Assembly: GCA_963556195.1 (NCBI GenBank)
Contig: OY744544.1
Coordinates: 47,404,984 to 47,468,983, forward strand
Length of the DNA stretch: 64,000 nucleotides
Source: Sepiola atlantica
Lineage: Eukaryota > Mollusca > Cephalopoda > Sepiida > Sepiolidae
Reading direction: 5' to 3'
Below, in pieces: positions 36,331-47,696 of the stretch. How positions within the stretch are numbered: position 1 is the first letter of the stretch; the number at the start of each line of letters is the position of its first letter. The notes beneath the pieces were generated by a model that made no database searches, was not told the DNA's origin, and saw only the letters and a list, made by a program, of their open reading frames with translations. Position numbers and translations under genes: made by a program.

Positions 36331-36499
36331 TTTTTCTTTAGTTAATAAAATGTTGTTGGTTAATTGATATTCTTTTGTTACCGATTTTTCTAATATGTGA
36401 CATTCCGCTTTGCCCAATGTCTCTTGAATCTTGGCGAACACTAATAAAACGTTGACAGTACTCTGAAATAAGTTGAAGTATAAAACTTAGTGCATTCCT

Positions 36500-37090
36500 C
36501 TGATTTCAGCATACATATTTGATACTAAACCCTGTGCGAATATTGGAGATATTAAATTGTTAGCGCTCAACTTCGCAGTGTTTGTTAACTACGCTAGCAA
36601 ATGTCGTGTAGTCTTTGTCTTCATACATTTTAACCTTTGTAAAAAAGAGAGATTTTAAGGCTAAACAATTCAGTTAATAATTGTACCGCTTCACTAAGGT
36701 CGCTGGCTTTTTATGGCAATATATAATTGACGAATTTAATATGTTCAATATTACCCAACTTTCTTTAAAGCAAACGAACCTTTTTAAAATCGGTCCAATT
36801 CGTACAGTCTGTATTATAAAGATCTTTGTATCGCTTAAAATACGGAGAAAATGTAATTTCGTTTTCAGGCTCGTAAGAAAAATTATTGACACCGCTCTAA
36901 ATGGCGTTTTGTGAAAATTCACTTTCATATTAAACATTTTTACCCCTATTCGATAATTCGTATATTTTCTTCTGTTCTTGTTAGGTATGAAGAAACAATT
37001 TTTCAAATCTTTTCATTTGCTGCAATTGTTTTACTTGAAATTTCTTTTCTAGTCGAAGTTGTTCTCGTTAGTGTTTAATGGTATCGAACT
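36500..37090 (-). pseudogene. Ty3/Gypsy gag, decayed
   Basis: On the minus strand, a charged QLRLEKKFQVKQLQQMKRF stretch (about 37080-37015) precedes the core. In the core, FSPYFKRYKDLYNTDCTNW, DFKKVRL, KLGNIEHIKFVNYILP and LSEAVQLL occur in shifting frames (36900-36670). This is the order seen in gag of this Gypsy lineage. Confidence 0.75.
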
Positions 37091-37099
37091 GGCAGTGTT

Positions 37100-37802
37100 A
37101 AATTCATAAATTTTCGTTCCTTTAAATTAGGCTACTGATTTTTTGTGTATTTTTTATACAGTCGTAACTTTTCCGACTGGAAGATAAATTCTTTATTTAT
37201 ATTTATGTAAGTGTAATGGATAGAGCAAATCACCCCCACATAAACGACAAAAATAGTCTTTGCTGTACAAGAAAGCTTGGAAGGGAAAGTTGCATAGCGG
37301 CCATGTGAACTGATGAAAAGAAAGGAGTTAAAAATGAAGATAGAACAAACTGGAGAGCAGCAGAAACCATGGTTTATTGTTAGAAGATTGTCCCGGATAT
37401 TCTTGGTGTTGTGCATTGGTTTCTTACAATAATTTTGTTCAAACTTATTGACATCTTCCTGATTAAAACTAGTCTTAGAGTCTTTAATTCCGCAGATTTG
37501 GTACACCATGTGTGTTAAAAATCCAGTATGTTTTTTTTTTAACTTTTCACTGTTTTAATTATGTTGTATATTCGCTTCTATTTGTGGGCGTGTACCAGTT
37601 TTCATCTCCGCCGGTGGGTGTATCTTGTTGTAATCGATAAACGCATGGATTCCGGGGTTTGGTTTTAGAATATTTATTTCACAGAAACGACGAACAGATT
37701 GTGTGGCTTTTTCCCGAGACAGAGAGTGAGAAAGAGAGAGAGAGAAGGAGAGAGAGAGAGAGAGAGTTAGAGAGAAAAGTGAAATTGTTATGGAAAATAT
37801 TC
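37100..37802. other. Gypsy leader or unrelated sequence; GA tract
   Basis: No coding motif. A GA microsatellite lies at about 37728-37768. May be the untranslated leader of the Gypsy element. Confidence 0.4.
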
Positions 37803-37833
37803 AGGCCATTTTTGCGTCACTGAGCGTCGGCCC
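37803..37833 (-). repeat. Repeat of the primer-site-like motif
   Basis: CCATTTTTGCGTCACTGAGC then GTCGG resembles CCATTTTTGCGCCACTGTGC then GCCGG at about 40977-41001. On the minus strand this reads TGRCGCAAAAATGG, as expected for a retroelement primer-binding region next to an LTR. Confidence 0.5.
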
Positions 37834-39207
37834 CTGCTGCTAGCATATACCACCGCTTCGCACCTCCTCCCTGCTAGTCAGAAACAAAAAAGGCTCGACA
37901 AAGTCTACCACCGTCTTGACATCACTTCCGACTTTTGTTTTGGCTCCTACTCTCAAAATACCTACTAGGGAGGTATTTTCCTACGTCCACTCTTTTACAT
38001 TCGTTCAATTTAATTTCTAAACTAAAAAAAACTAAGCAAAACAAAAAACAAAACAGAATACATCCATTTCATGCCTATATTTTTCTTTATGGTCGGATAT
38101 CTAATTTTAAGTAGTTATCCCTATTGCTACTAATCATACAATTCGGCACTTTCAACATAACTCCAGAACCGAATATCTACCCACCCCGATGATTCGTTAA
38201 ACCAATGTCCGGAGTCGGCTACACATGTTCGTTGTCTATTCCTTCCAAGGGGGCTACCCCATAATCTCGGAGCTGGCGACTCACCTTTTACAATTTTTTT
38301 TCCAAGGAACCCCATTCATCTCCACATTGAACACATCCGATTTTCTTAACTATTATCGAAATGCCGGCCGTTCCGCCTTGAACCGAGAACGAGTTCAATT
38401 TTCACGAACCTAATTCCACAATAAATCATCCGGATTCGTTACGTAGCTGCGGTACTTTCTTAGGTTTCACTTACCCACAAAACAACAATGACTTCTCTGT
38501 CATCCTCATCTCGTCCGCTTTTCTATATGTAAAGCAATTTCCCCGGTCTCCTCCAAGTTCTTAACAGCAACTAGGCTGACTGGACATAATATAACTAGTT
38601 CGCTCCTTCGAGCCGCTCCATACTATGGAACACCACGAGAATTCTCTAATGTAACCCTCGTAAGGGGGTTTGCAATCCGCCTTTGACCCCAATACCATTT
38701 CCTTGACCCCGAAGAAAACAAAAATAAGTGCTGTCAGCATATACGGAATCGTTCACACCACAAGGGTTCTTTTAGTTACATAACTTAGCCGACCAAGAAC
38801 TTAATTCATTTACGCTAGTCACTGCTTTTTTAAAAATAATTATTCCAATACAAAAAAATTCAGGCTGAGCAAAAAAAGGAAATTTAATTAAATAACTTTC
38901 TCACTTCCCCCGTACAACCACCATCACTTACAGATTCAATGCCACAGCAAGAACAACAATTTTACAGAATTTTCGAATCTACGGAAATTCTTTTTAATAA
39001 TTCAACAATTACAATTTTATCCTGTCTCTCCAATCACTACATTTCTAATTCACACATTTTTTCTCTTTTCTTTTCTTCATTTTTAAAGCTAAAAGTTTTT
39101 TTTAAAAAAAGGCAAGAAGAGAAACAACTAATCAAAACAAAAAAAAAAAACAAATGAACAGGACAATCGTCCCCCTTCTTCTCTCTGCTTTTCTCCTTTT
39201 CCATTCT

Positions 39208-39258
<51 letters not shown>

Positions 39259-40058
39259 AAGGATCACAACTGGAAAGAAAACAACAAACAAATCAAAAAC
39301 AGAAAATTCCGGAAAACAATTATACATACAAGCCAAGAACGCATTTCCTTTTTTTGAAAATAAAAACAAAAAAAACAAAAAAAACAAAAGAACATGAAAA
39401 CCGACAATGTTGAACTCAAGCAACGTTTCGCCATTGAAAAGAATTTTTTTAATAAGCAAAAAAAAAAGAAAGTTTTATGAAACAATTATACATACAAAAT
39501 AAACACGTATATCTTTCTTGTTTTTTGTGAAAAGAAACAAAACAAAATCAAACAAAAAGAGAACACGAAAACCAACAATGTTGCACTTAAGTAATAATTG
39601 AGAAAATAATTAAAAAAACATTTCCTGAACAATTATCGTGCAAGCTAAACACAGATCTCTTGTTTTACTTTTAAGATTAAAAAGAACTGACAAGTTCAAT
39701 TTACGTTTCTTTTCCATAAGTTAGAAAATTCATTAAATAAACAATTCACATTTATTTAAATGTGACCACTCTTTCTTTCTTCTCTTTCCCCCTTTCCAAT
39801 TAAAAAAGAAGCATTTCTTTTTTCTTCCCTCCAACCCCCGCGTGCACCGAAACAAGACACAGCCCGAATGACAATGCAATTCAGAAAAAAACAAAACAAA
39901 CAAACATGGCGACCAGTACAACAATAATAAAAAAAAGGTCAGTACGCAACGCCGACACCTCGTATTGCGGTGAGTTCAGACTTTTTTTTTCGTTTATTTT
40001 TTCTTATCCACATTTTCGTCTTTCCATCTAGCTTTTGTTCATAACAGTTTTTTTCTAT
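37834..40058. other. No gene recognised; A-rich and CT-rich tracts
   Basis: About 2.2 kb with AAAACAAAA-rich stretches (38020-38060, 39360-39390, 39535-39560) and a (TC)n tract at 39210-39256. ORFs here are products of those tracts. It may be leader or inserted sequence within the Gypsy element. Confidence 0.45.
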
Positions 40059-40664
40059 TTGGTCCCCCGATTTATAAAATCGGCATGAGGCATGTCCGTC
40101 CGTCCGTCCGTCCGTCCGGATTTTTCTCCGCAACCATCGATTGAATTTCTCTGAAATTTTGCATGAAGTTGTAACTTTGGTTAGGTTAGAAAGTGACGTT
40201 CTCCGATTTTTGCGAAAAAATCTGGGTAGCCCCCAGGGGGTGAAAAGGCCCCGAAATGACAAAAAAATGTTTGCCCTATAACTTTTCAGCCATCCATTCA
40301 ATTTCTCTAAAACTTGGCCAAAATATGGAGGCAATTGTTCCTAATAGAAAATAAGTATCGCTGACCTTGGGAAAAATCTGGTTCGCACCCTCCGGGGGTC
40401 AAAAGCCCCCAAAATGGCAAAAAATGAGCCTTTTCTCTCATAACGTTTGATCCATCCATTTCTTTTTTACTGAAACTTTGCCAAAATGTAGAGGCAATTG
40501 TTCTGGATATAAAATGAGCATCCTTGACCCCAGAAAAATTCTGGTTCGCACCCCCAGGGGGTCAAAGGAGGGTCAAAAATGCCCCAAATTGCCCAAATTT
40601 ATTGCATTTTACACTCGCCACATCGAGTCACATACAGAGGAGGTCCACGCACGCGCGGCTTGTT
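40059..40664 (+). mobile_element. GTCC-repeat non-autonomous element, copy 1
   Basis: Begins TTGGTCCCCCGATTTATAAA then ATCGG (hairpin CCGATTTATAAAATCGG), followed by a GTCC tetranucleotide tract. It then carries three ~160-bp internal repeats, each starting CCATC.ATT near 40133, 40291 and 40452 and containing a GGGGGTCAAAAG.CCCC block. It ends CCACGCACGCGCGGCTTGTT. A shorter copy is at 52051-52344. No protein. Confidence 0.8.
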
Positions 40665-41037
40665 CTTTTATAAAAGTCTCCTGAAAACAGTTAAACAATG
40701 TCTGATGTCCTTGTATCTTTTCCCCCCTCTCTCTCTCTCCCCCCTCTCTCTCTCTCTCTCTCGCTTACGCTTTCTCTCTTTTCTTTGTCATAACATTTTA
40801 CTCAACGAACACACTCCCGAAAAAACAACTCGAAATAATGGAATTCAAACAAACAAAAAATAAATTTGTTTATTTTTATATCATCTCTTTTCTCTTCTTT
40901 CTTTTTTTTCGTTTAACTTAACAGTCTCTTCGTAACAATTAATAATACGTAAGGCAAAATTTTAAAATTTAGTTCCATTTTTGCGCCACTGTGCGCCGGA
41001 TTATGTTGAATCCGAATAAGTCCGAGTTATCAGTGTT
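40665..41037. other. CT tracts and primer-site-like motif
   Basis: (CT)n at about 40727-40761. At 40977-41001 lies the TGGCGCAAAAATGG motif (minus strand), adjacent to the LTR-like copy. Confidence 0.4.
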
Positions 41038-41240
41038 GTGACATTGAAGAACCGACAATAAATAAGATAACATGCTGTTATATTTCAAAAAGTGTGTATT
41101 TACAGAAGTACGGAATAGTATATTACAAAAAGACTGTTCCGAGACTGATTTATCCTTCGTTGTAAGCTCCTCTATGCATAGTGTCTAGAAGAATCAATAT
41201 AGTCACCAAATAGCGTAGATCACCATGGCACCATAACACT
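41038..41240 (-). mobile_element. LTR-like end of the Gypsy element (5' side on the minus strand)
   Basis: Matches the outer parts of 32478-33000 (see that entry for the shared blocks). The Gypsy coding debris lies between the two copies in the expected minus-strand order, which supports a single inserted element with later insertions. Confidence 0.6.
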
Positions 41241-42660
41241 TATCTAATTCAGTGATGCAAAAACATGTCGAATACTCTATATATTGATCGGAAAACACCC
41301 AAAGCACACCTTAGAATATTTCAATGCCCGGTTGTGCGCAAGCAACTAACTCAGCAGGCTACCTTTGCTTTTACAAGTTTAGCTGCAAAAATTACAACGT
41401 AATCACTAGCTTCCGTTTGTATATATGTGTTCTGCCCACGTTTATTCCTTACATAATTGTTAACTGCCATGAATCACAAGTCGCTGAATAGATAACTTAT
41501 TATCCTCCTTTTCCAATTTTATACGGACTAGTGTTGCATATACCCCTCCCCCAAGAGAACATCTAATAATATGTCACGATCAAATAAAATATATTTTTGC
41601 TATCGAATGCAAATAAACAAATCATAACAGCAGAATTAAATCGTGTCTTTCGCTCCTCCTGTGACCGATGCAAAATTAAATCATACTTTGTGTCTCTAGC
41701 GTTCAATTACAGCGCTTCTCGGCAACCGAAGGATTTCACCCGCGACCGTCTCCATGGAGCGAATTCCCGCTCTGGAATTTAAGAAGAAGAATATTTCGAC
41801 TTTCAAGAAGGACGATTTATTAAGCTGTTAACGTCGCCTTCTTTTCTACTAGCATTCCGAGGCTACGGAAATCTGTGTCTTTCATCCCTTCATTTATAAT
41901 CTGTTCTGAAATAATTTTTCAAACGTGCAGTCCACTTCACAGCTTCCCAACGAACTTAATACTTATCTCGCTCACTCTCTATTTAAGCAATGTGCCGTCA
42001 TGTCAGTTTCTAGCATAAAGTACATTGAGGCAATATCTGAGTGCATAAGTTCAACCCATAAACTTAATTTCTTGATTATGTGTTAACGTTCTCTGCGAAC
42101 CCAAATCATCAGACATGTACATGTCCTAGCAAAACGTACCATTACTATTTAATACTAGTTGACCTGGAGAAGCTTAGCCAAAATAAAGCTATAGCTGAAA
42201 CATGTCTACAAATATGTAGCCAAAATATTTGCATAAATATGTATTATTATTATACTAATACATTACTGCTATTGAGCACTCTTATATAAATATGGTAAGA
42301 ATTCATCGGATTCATTAACCAATTCTTATGAACGAAATTTCAAGACTAGAATTACTAATATACATATTATAAATTTTGAATTTCTTGTATTTCCATGAAC
42401 TTAATTTTACCTTTCAATTTTACCTTTTATATTTTAATTTCGAAACTCAATTTCAGTTTTTATATTTGTCGAGATCCATTGATTTTAACTCTGTATTCTA
42501 TTTATATTATTTTTCTTCTTCTCTTTTTCATTATAGAACTTTACCCTTATCCTATATTTATAAATTTCTCCGGACGTTTTATGCACAGAGCTATGCCATT
42601 AACGTAAGAATGCACTTATTCGTACACGTGTTTATATATGGTAGAATATGCGTATATGAG
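41241..42660. other. No gene recognised
   Basis: AT-rich sequence, short ORFs without motifs. Confidence 0.5.
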
Positions 42661-43444
42661 ACGAAGTAAATATGATTATATATATGTATATATTCGTGTA
42701 TATGTATATATCGGTGTGCGCATTATATGTATTTACGTGTTGTGTTGTGTGTATGCGTTTATGTATGTATATAGGTATGTATGTATGTATGTATGTATGT
42801 ATGTATGTTAGAAAATTTATTTGTTACGTGTAAATACGTGTGTTGCATCTATGCCTGTTTGCGTAATGTTTATGGATAATTGATAAGTTTGTCACCGATA
42901 TATTTACGATGTAAAGTCTGTTATGCTGTATATATGTGTGCGTGTACATGTATGTGTATAGACGTATTGATGCTGTCATATGTATGTGTATACAGTTAAG
43001 CATATAAAACAACAGTTATCATTCATATTTGAACAGAAATCTGTGTATTTCAGAGACCCAGTAAAGTGTTTGTCATGTTCACTTATCTCCGATAATTTCA
43101 GAATCATAAATTCTTTTTCAGAAGGAAAAACAGAAATTACTTGTAGTATAGCCAAAAAGTCTGTTTTTTTAATTAGTTGTTCAACGAATTGCAAAATTCA
43201 GCAATAGAGTTGTCAATAATTATTAAAAAATGTTTATGTAGATATAAAAGTTTAAAAATATAGACACACACATATATAAATGTAACAGAAAACATATTTA
43301 GGATATTAGGTCTGTTATGTATACATATCATGTGTGTGTATATATATGTGTATATATATGTGTGTATAAATGTATATATATATGTATATGTTTATAGCTA
43401 TGTATATATATATATGTGTGTATGTATGTATGTATGTATGTGTA
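42661..43444. repeat. TATG/GTAT-rich microsatellite region
   Basis: (GTAT)n at 42775-42809 and TATG/TGTG mixtures at 42664-42770 and 43318-43445, with ordinary AT-rich DNA between. Confidence 0.85.
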
Positions 43445-44815
43445 TGCAAGATACCAAGTTTTTATGTATCTGACAAAAACCTTTGATATCATCAATTGCA
43501 GTACACGTGGGAAGATTCTTGGGAAACTAGGCTGTCCTGCAACTTGGCAGTTAAAAACCTCGAGTGAACTTTAATGGGTTACTGTCTGATCAAATATCAG
43601 TTGATAACGATGTCAAACAGGGTGATATCTTTACTCCCACATTATTCTCAATATATTTTGCTGTGATGCTGGTGCATACTTTTAAGGATTGCAATATTGA
43701 GGTGAAGATTCGGTTTCGTACAACAGGCAAACTTTTTAACTTTAGACGTCTCAATGCTAAGTCAGAACTTTGTTCTTGAACTTCTATATACAGATGATGC
43801 AGACCTTGTTTCACATACAGAGGAGGACATGAAACTGATTATAGATATCCAGTGCATGTGAAGCATCAGTCGAAATAAACGCGTGTTATGCATTCCTCTC
43901 CTATATTAAACCAAACATTCTGGTTGATGGGAAGAGATTAAAGGTTACGGAAAGCTTTGTGTATCTTGGTAGTACGCTAAGTAGGGATTGTACGCTTGAT
44001 GCTTCGATAAATCACAGAATAGCCAAAGCCAGTTATGCTTTTGGCAAACTGGAGAAACGTGTAGTGTCATATCATGGAATTAAATCAAAGACAAAACTTA
44101 GAGTTTATGAAGCATGCGTTATAACTACTCTGCTATCTCACGCCTGACACTGTAATCCTTGAACGGTCAAATAGCACCAGTATAGAAACCCACATCATTA
44201 AAAATCAGATGCGCTGGTGGACTGGACATCCGGTTAGGATGGAGAACAAAAGACGCCCTAAACAGCTTGCGAGATAGATAGAGGAAGAGAAAACAACATA
44301 GACCAAGAAAACGGTTTAAAGATGCTCTGAAAAACAACTTGAAACTACTTGAGCTGGGAAGCACAATCGGAAGACCGACAAAAACATCAGAGAAAGATAG
44401 AAGGATTTTGAAGAGCGTCGTGTAGATCATGCTGTCTTAAAGCGTATTTTAAGAAAGCAAGATCAAATTATAGTATGAGAGAATATACAACAGGAACTGA
44501 AGTGCACTGTATGTGATAGATTTCTTCTGTCAAAAACTGGATTTGTAAATCATCTTAAATCTCACAACCAAAGACAGGATCAACAGTTTGATGAGGAGGC
44601 TATAACAGCCCAGCCTGCAGTGCTATTTGTGGTCTAATCTGCAAATCTAAAATTGGCTTCACAAGGCATTATGGGATTCATAATTTTAACTTGTAGGCAC
44701 CTTTACCAAAAGGAAAGTTTTCGTGTCACGTGTGTGAACGTCCATGTAAGACTGAAACTGGGTTAAAGAGACACCTACGTGCGCAAAGCTGCGCAGCAAC
44801 TAAATGAAGAGATGG
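43445..44815 (+). pseudogene. LINE reverse transcriptase with C2H2 zinc-finger tail, decayed
   Basis: In order: YLTKTFDIIN (RT motif A region), a GKLGCPATW block, NDVKQGDIFTPTLFSIYFAVM (in pieces; motif B), IRFRTTGKLFN, ELLYTDDADLVSHTEEDM (motif C with the catalytic pair retained), FVYLGSTLSRDCTLDASIN, RIAKASYAFGKLEKRV and KLRVYEACVITTLL. Then MRWWTGHPVRM and RPKQLAR follow. The tail has three degraded finger motifs: CTVCDRFLLSKTGFVNHLKSH (in pieces, 44500-44565), a CGLICKSKIGF region, and CHVCERPCKTETGLKRHL (44720-44780). Many frame changes; 5' part and endonuclease missing. Probably an abundant mollusc LINE family. Confidence 0.88.
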
Positions 44816-44999
44816 CCCACTTCTGTCAAGACGAATCAATCACCATGTGTATGCATGTATATGTATAGTCATGTGTGTGTTATATATGTATATATGAAAA
44901 AAGGAAAACCTAAAAAAATATTTATGTATTCCTCAACGTTTCGTATTTATATCAAGACTTTTTATGTGCGGTTTTGCGATGCACTTTAAATGATATTGA

Positions 45000-45342
45000 T
45001 TTACTCCTCTCCAGGAGTTAGGCACAAGGCCAGTTTTTATCTTACTCCCACAAGTAAGATGTGACCCAAGGTCGGGTCGGGAAAGTGGGTTTTAAAAATT
45101 GCCTGGGCAGCCCCGTCGGCATTCCCCGGTAGGGGCGCATCAGGCAGTAAGCAATAAACTTACTCCTCCCCAAAGAGGAGAGGCGAAGCCTGGGAGGGTG
45201 GACCTCCTAGAACTGCACAGGACAGACCCATAGACTGGCGTAAATCAAGCCCCGAAGGCCAAGACAATACCAGTCTATGAGGTGCAATATCCATCGGAAC
45301 AGATACTACACTTTGATCTTAGCCAAAAGGCCAAGAAAGGAT
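45000..45342 (-). repeat. U2 snRNA-headed SINE-like element
   Basis: On the minus strand it begins at 45342 with a U2-like 5' end and continues into a body that is not U2. The body has a 10-bp stem (CATAGACTGG with CCAGTCTATG) enclosing GGCCTTCGGGGC, then GGAGGTCCACCCTCC and CTCCTCTTTGGGGAGGAG hairpins, then ACCGGGGAATGCCGACGGGG. The body recurs at 32640-32905. It lies directly against a Penelope fragment in the same orientation. Confidence 0.7.
45290..45342 (-). ncRNA. U2 spliceosomal RNA 5' domain (pseudogene part)
   Basis: TTGGCCTTTTGGCTAAGATC, then AAAGTGTAGTATCTGTTC, is the conserved U2 5' end including stem I, and it includes GTGTAGTATCTGTTC, which covers the branch-site recognition region. 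One base is inserted relative to common U2 (AAAGTG for AAGTG), and the first bases read ATCCTTTC. Similarity stops after CTGTTC; the Sm site and stem-loops III/IV are absent, so this is not a working U2 gene. Confidence 0.85.
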
Positions 45343-45349
45343 AGCTATT

Positions 45350-45860
45350 GCTAGATGTTATTATAAGTGTGTCTAGAAATTGTATCGAGTTATTTTTTTC
45401 TGTTTAATAGGAAACTTTTTTAAGGGTTCGACTGTGTTTAATTAGTTTTTGAGATTTTTAATTTGTGTGTCTTCGGGGAGAAAAATTAGAATCTCGTCAA
45501 TATATCTAATGTATTCAGTGGTAACTAGAGGTAATCAGAATTTGAATGGGTCAGATTTCAAGACTTCTAAGAATAGACAGGCTAGTACTCCACTCACGAG
45601 GGAGTCCGAACTTTTGCTTGTAGAAATTATTGCCAAATTGAAAATACGTCATGTCAGTGATACATCTAATTATCTCTATTATAGTGTTGGGAGGAAACGA
45701 TAAATTTATGTTTATCCTTTTTTAGGTGCATATGGAGTAAAGTTAAACATTTTTATGGGGACATTAGAATATAAAGATATGACGTCTAAGCTGTGTATAG
45801 TTTTGTTTTGTACATTAATGTTTTTTATTTTGTTCAATAAGTATCCGCGTTTTTTATAAA
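45350..45860 (-). pseudogene. Penelope-like reverse transcriptase fragment, decayed
   Basis: Minus strand from about 45860: SLDVISLYSNVPI (motif A), then FQFGNNFYKQKFGLP, GVLACLFLEVLKSDPF and YIRYIDEILIFLPEDTQ (motif C, with Glu in place of the second catalytic Asp), then VEPLKKF. Three or more frame changes. It would follow on from the block represented by the fragment at 9316-9583, but it is a separate copy. Confidence 0.85.
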
Positions 45861-46560
45861 GGAAGTGCTGATGGTGCCCATTAGTGGAATTAGAATATTG
45901 GTTATGGCTCAGGAGATCTTATGCGTGGTGCTACCGACACCAGTTGGGGCACTTCTGCAACATTTATAATGATCCGTTAATTGGTTTAGGAGTGAATCAT
46001 ATACATACAATTATATAAACGTATAAACATACCTTACTTTATAAAGATACATATGCACATGTATTTTGACGATTCAAATCACTCTTGAAATCAAGTTCCA
46101 AATAAGAAACATACACAAAAAGGTATTATAGTTGTTTACGGCTGTTTTGAGGCAGTCTTTATTTTAAGTAACAGAATGCACCATAATGATTTTTAAACAC
46201 AAGACTATAATCACTACAAAACTGTACTATATCAACAAGAAAATGTTACCGATTCTACCAGAAACAAAGCAAAAATCACAAGAAAAGGTCCGGTATAAAA
46301 TACTTTCAATAACAAAATGCATATTATCATAATCTAAAAGAGAGATTCCAAATAGACGAACATTCGCCATATTTGTTTTTCAAAAATTTTAATCATATAA
46401 AAGGGAAATAATTTCAAAAAGAGATAAATCGTATTTCTTTTACATAAAAATAAAAGAAAAGAATTCTAATATATTACCAGATAATTTTTGTGCCATTTAC
46501 ATCTACAAACTACGCAAAATACTCCACTCAGATAACAAACAGACACGCATAGACAGACGA
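45861..46560. other. No gene recognised
   Basis: AT-rich sequence without coding motifs. Confidence 0.5.
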
Positions 46561-46561
46561 T

Positions 46562-46598
46562 CGTATATATATATATATATAAAGAGAGAGAGAGAGAG
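46562..46598. repeat. TA/GA microsatellite
   Basis: About nine TA units passing into about nine GA units, next to a palindrome. Confidence 0.9.
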
Positions 46599-46686
46599 TT
46601 TTTTGATTAATTTAGAAATTAATTTTTGCGTACACATGTCTCAATTTTGTGCACGCAAAAATTAATTTTTAAATTAATAAAAAAAT
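46599..46686. repeat. Palindrome, ~30-bp arms
   Basis: ATTAATTTAGAAATTAATTTTTGCG (in pieces, 46606-46630) pairs with 46654-46678 with one mismatch. Pairing continues inward (GCGTACACA with TGTGCACGC) and outward. A third half-copy of the arm follows at about 46696-46735. Confidence 0.9.
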
Positions 46687-46737
46687 CTATATATACAAAA
46701 AATTAATTTATAAATTAATTAATGAAAAAATCTCTCC

Positions 46738-46772
<35 letters not shown>

Positions 46773-46775
46773 TAC

Positions 46776-46830
<55 letters not shown>

Positions 46831-46887
46831 CCAGTTCGCTCATTCTGATTCATACTTCTTCCTGCATATTGTATTCGGTCGTTTCTA

Positions 46888-46942
<55 letters not shown>
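46738..46942. repeat. TA/CA/TA microsatellite and (GA)26 tract
   Basis: TA, CA and TA runs at 46738-46827 and an uninterrupted GA run at 46891-46942, separated by about 60 bp of unique sequence. Confidence 0.95.
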
Positions 46943-46944
<2 letters not shown>

Positions 46945-46949
46945 AATAG

Positions 46950-47110
46950 AGAGGGGAGTGATGGGGAGATTAATGGTGGAAATCAATCCAATCGCGTCTC
47001 AAAAAGCTGCTGAATGCCCTTTCGAGATTAAACGGATTGATTTATCTGCTTTTCTCATTGGATATTGATGACCTCTCATCGTTTCTTTCAGCTCAATCGT
47101 TTGTAAAAAG
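46950..47110. promoter_or_regulatory. Candidate regulatory element rich in ATTAAT/TGATTTAT-like motifs
   Basis: Complex sequence between microsatellites with GGAGATTAATGG, GAAATCAATCCAATCG, GAGATTAAACGG, GGATTGATTTATCTGC, TTGATGACC and GCAATCAAT. These resemble HOX/PBX/Otx-type sites. By-eye evidence only. Confidence 0.22.
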
Positions 47111-47225
47111 CAATCAATATGATATAAGAATTTGGGCTTTCAATCAAACCCAGTGAATATATAACGATACGGATTAGATCAACGAAAAATAAGATATATC
47201 TATTGATTGATATCTTTATGTTATT

Positions 47226-47232
47226 TAATATA

Positions 47233-47288
<56 letters not shown>

Positions 47289-47345
47289 TATAAATATATG
47301 TAGATAGATAGATAGATAGATAGATATAGATATATTTATATATAA
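47226..47345. repeat. TA and GATA microsatellites
   Basis: A TA run at about 47238-47282 and GATA units at about 47302-47325. Confidence 0.93.
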
Positions 47346-47696
47346 GATACCAGAGCATTCAGCTATAATTATCCATCGTTCACTATTCCAAAAAGTAAAG
47401 ATTAGTTTGCGTAAAATCTTTGAAAACTTTTCAATTTATAGGAAGCTAGAAGAATTATTAAAAGAACTCCGAGGTTGTAAGTCTTAAACTTTTCTTGTGC
47501 GTTAACTAGTAATCATTTAGATATTAATGTTTGTAGATAAAGTCTTGTCAAGTTAGGCAAGATGTAGGAGTCAGCAAGAGATCAGGCAGTTAACGATTGA
47601 GGTCATAGTTCTGCATGTGAAAAATAGCTGAACGGAAATGGCTCCATGGAGCAACGAAAAAAAAAGCGTAAAGTTAGATTTAAAGGCAACAAGCGC

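Noticed and set aside
36674..37509. Minus-strand ORFs of 110 and 125 residues as host genes
   Set aside because: The first overlaps frame-shifted Gypsy gag; the second has no motif and lies in the element's presumed leader.
39939..40334. 131-residue minus-strand ORF
   Set aside because: Antisense translation of the GTCC-repeat element (the RTDGRTDG motif is the tetranucleotide tract).
45290..45342. Functional U2 snRNA gene
   Set aside because: Only the first ~45 nt match U2; Sm site and 3' stem-loops are absent.
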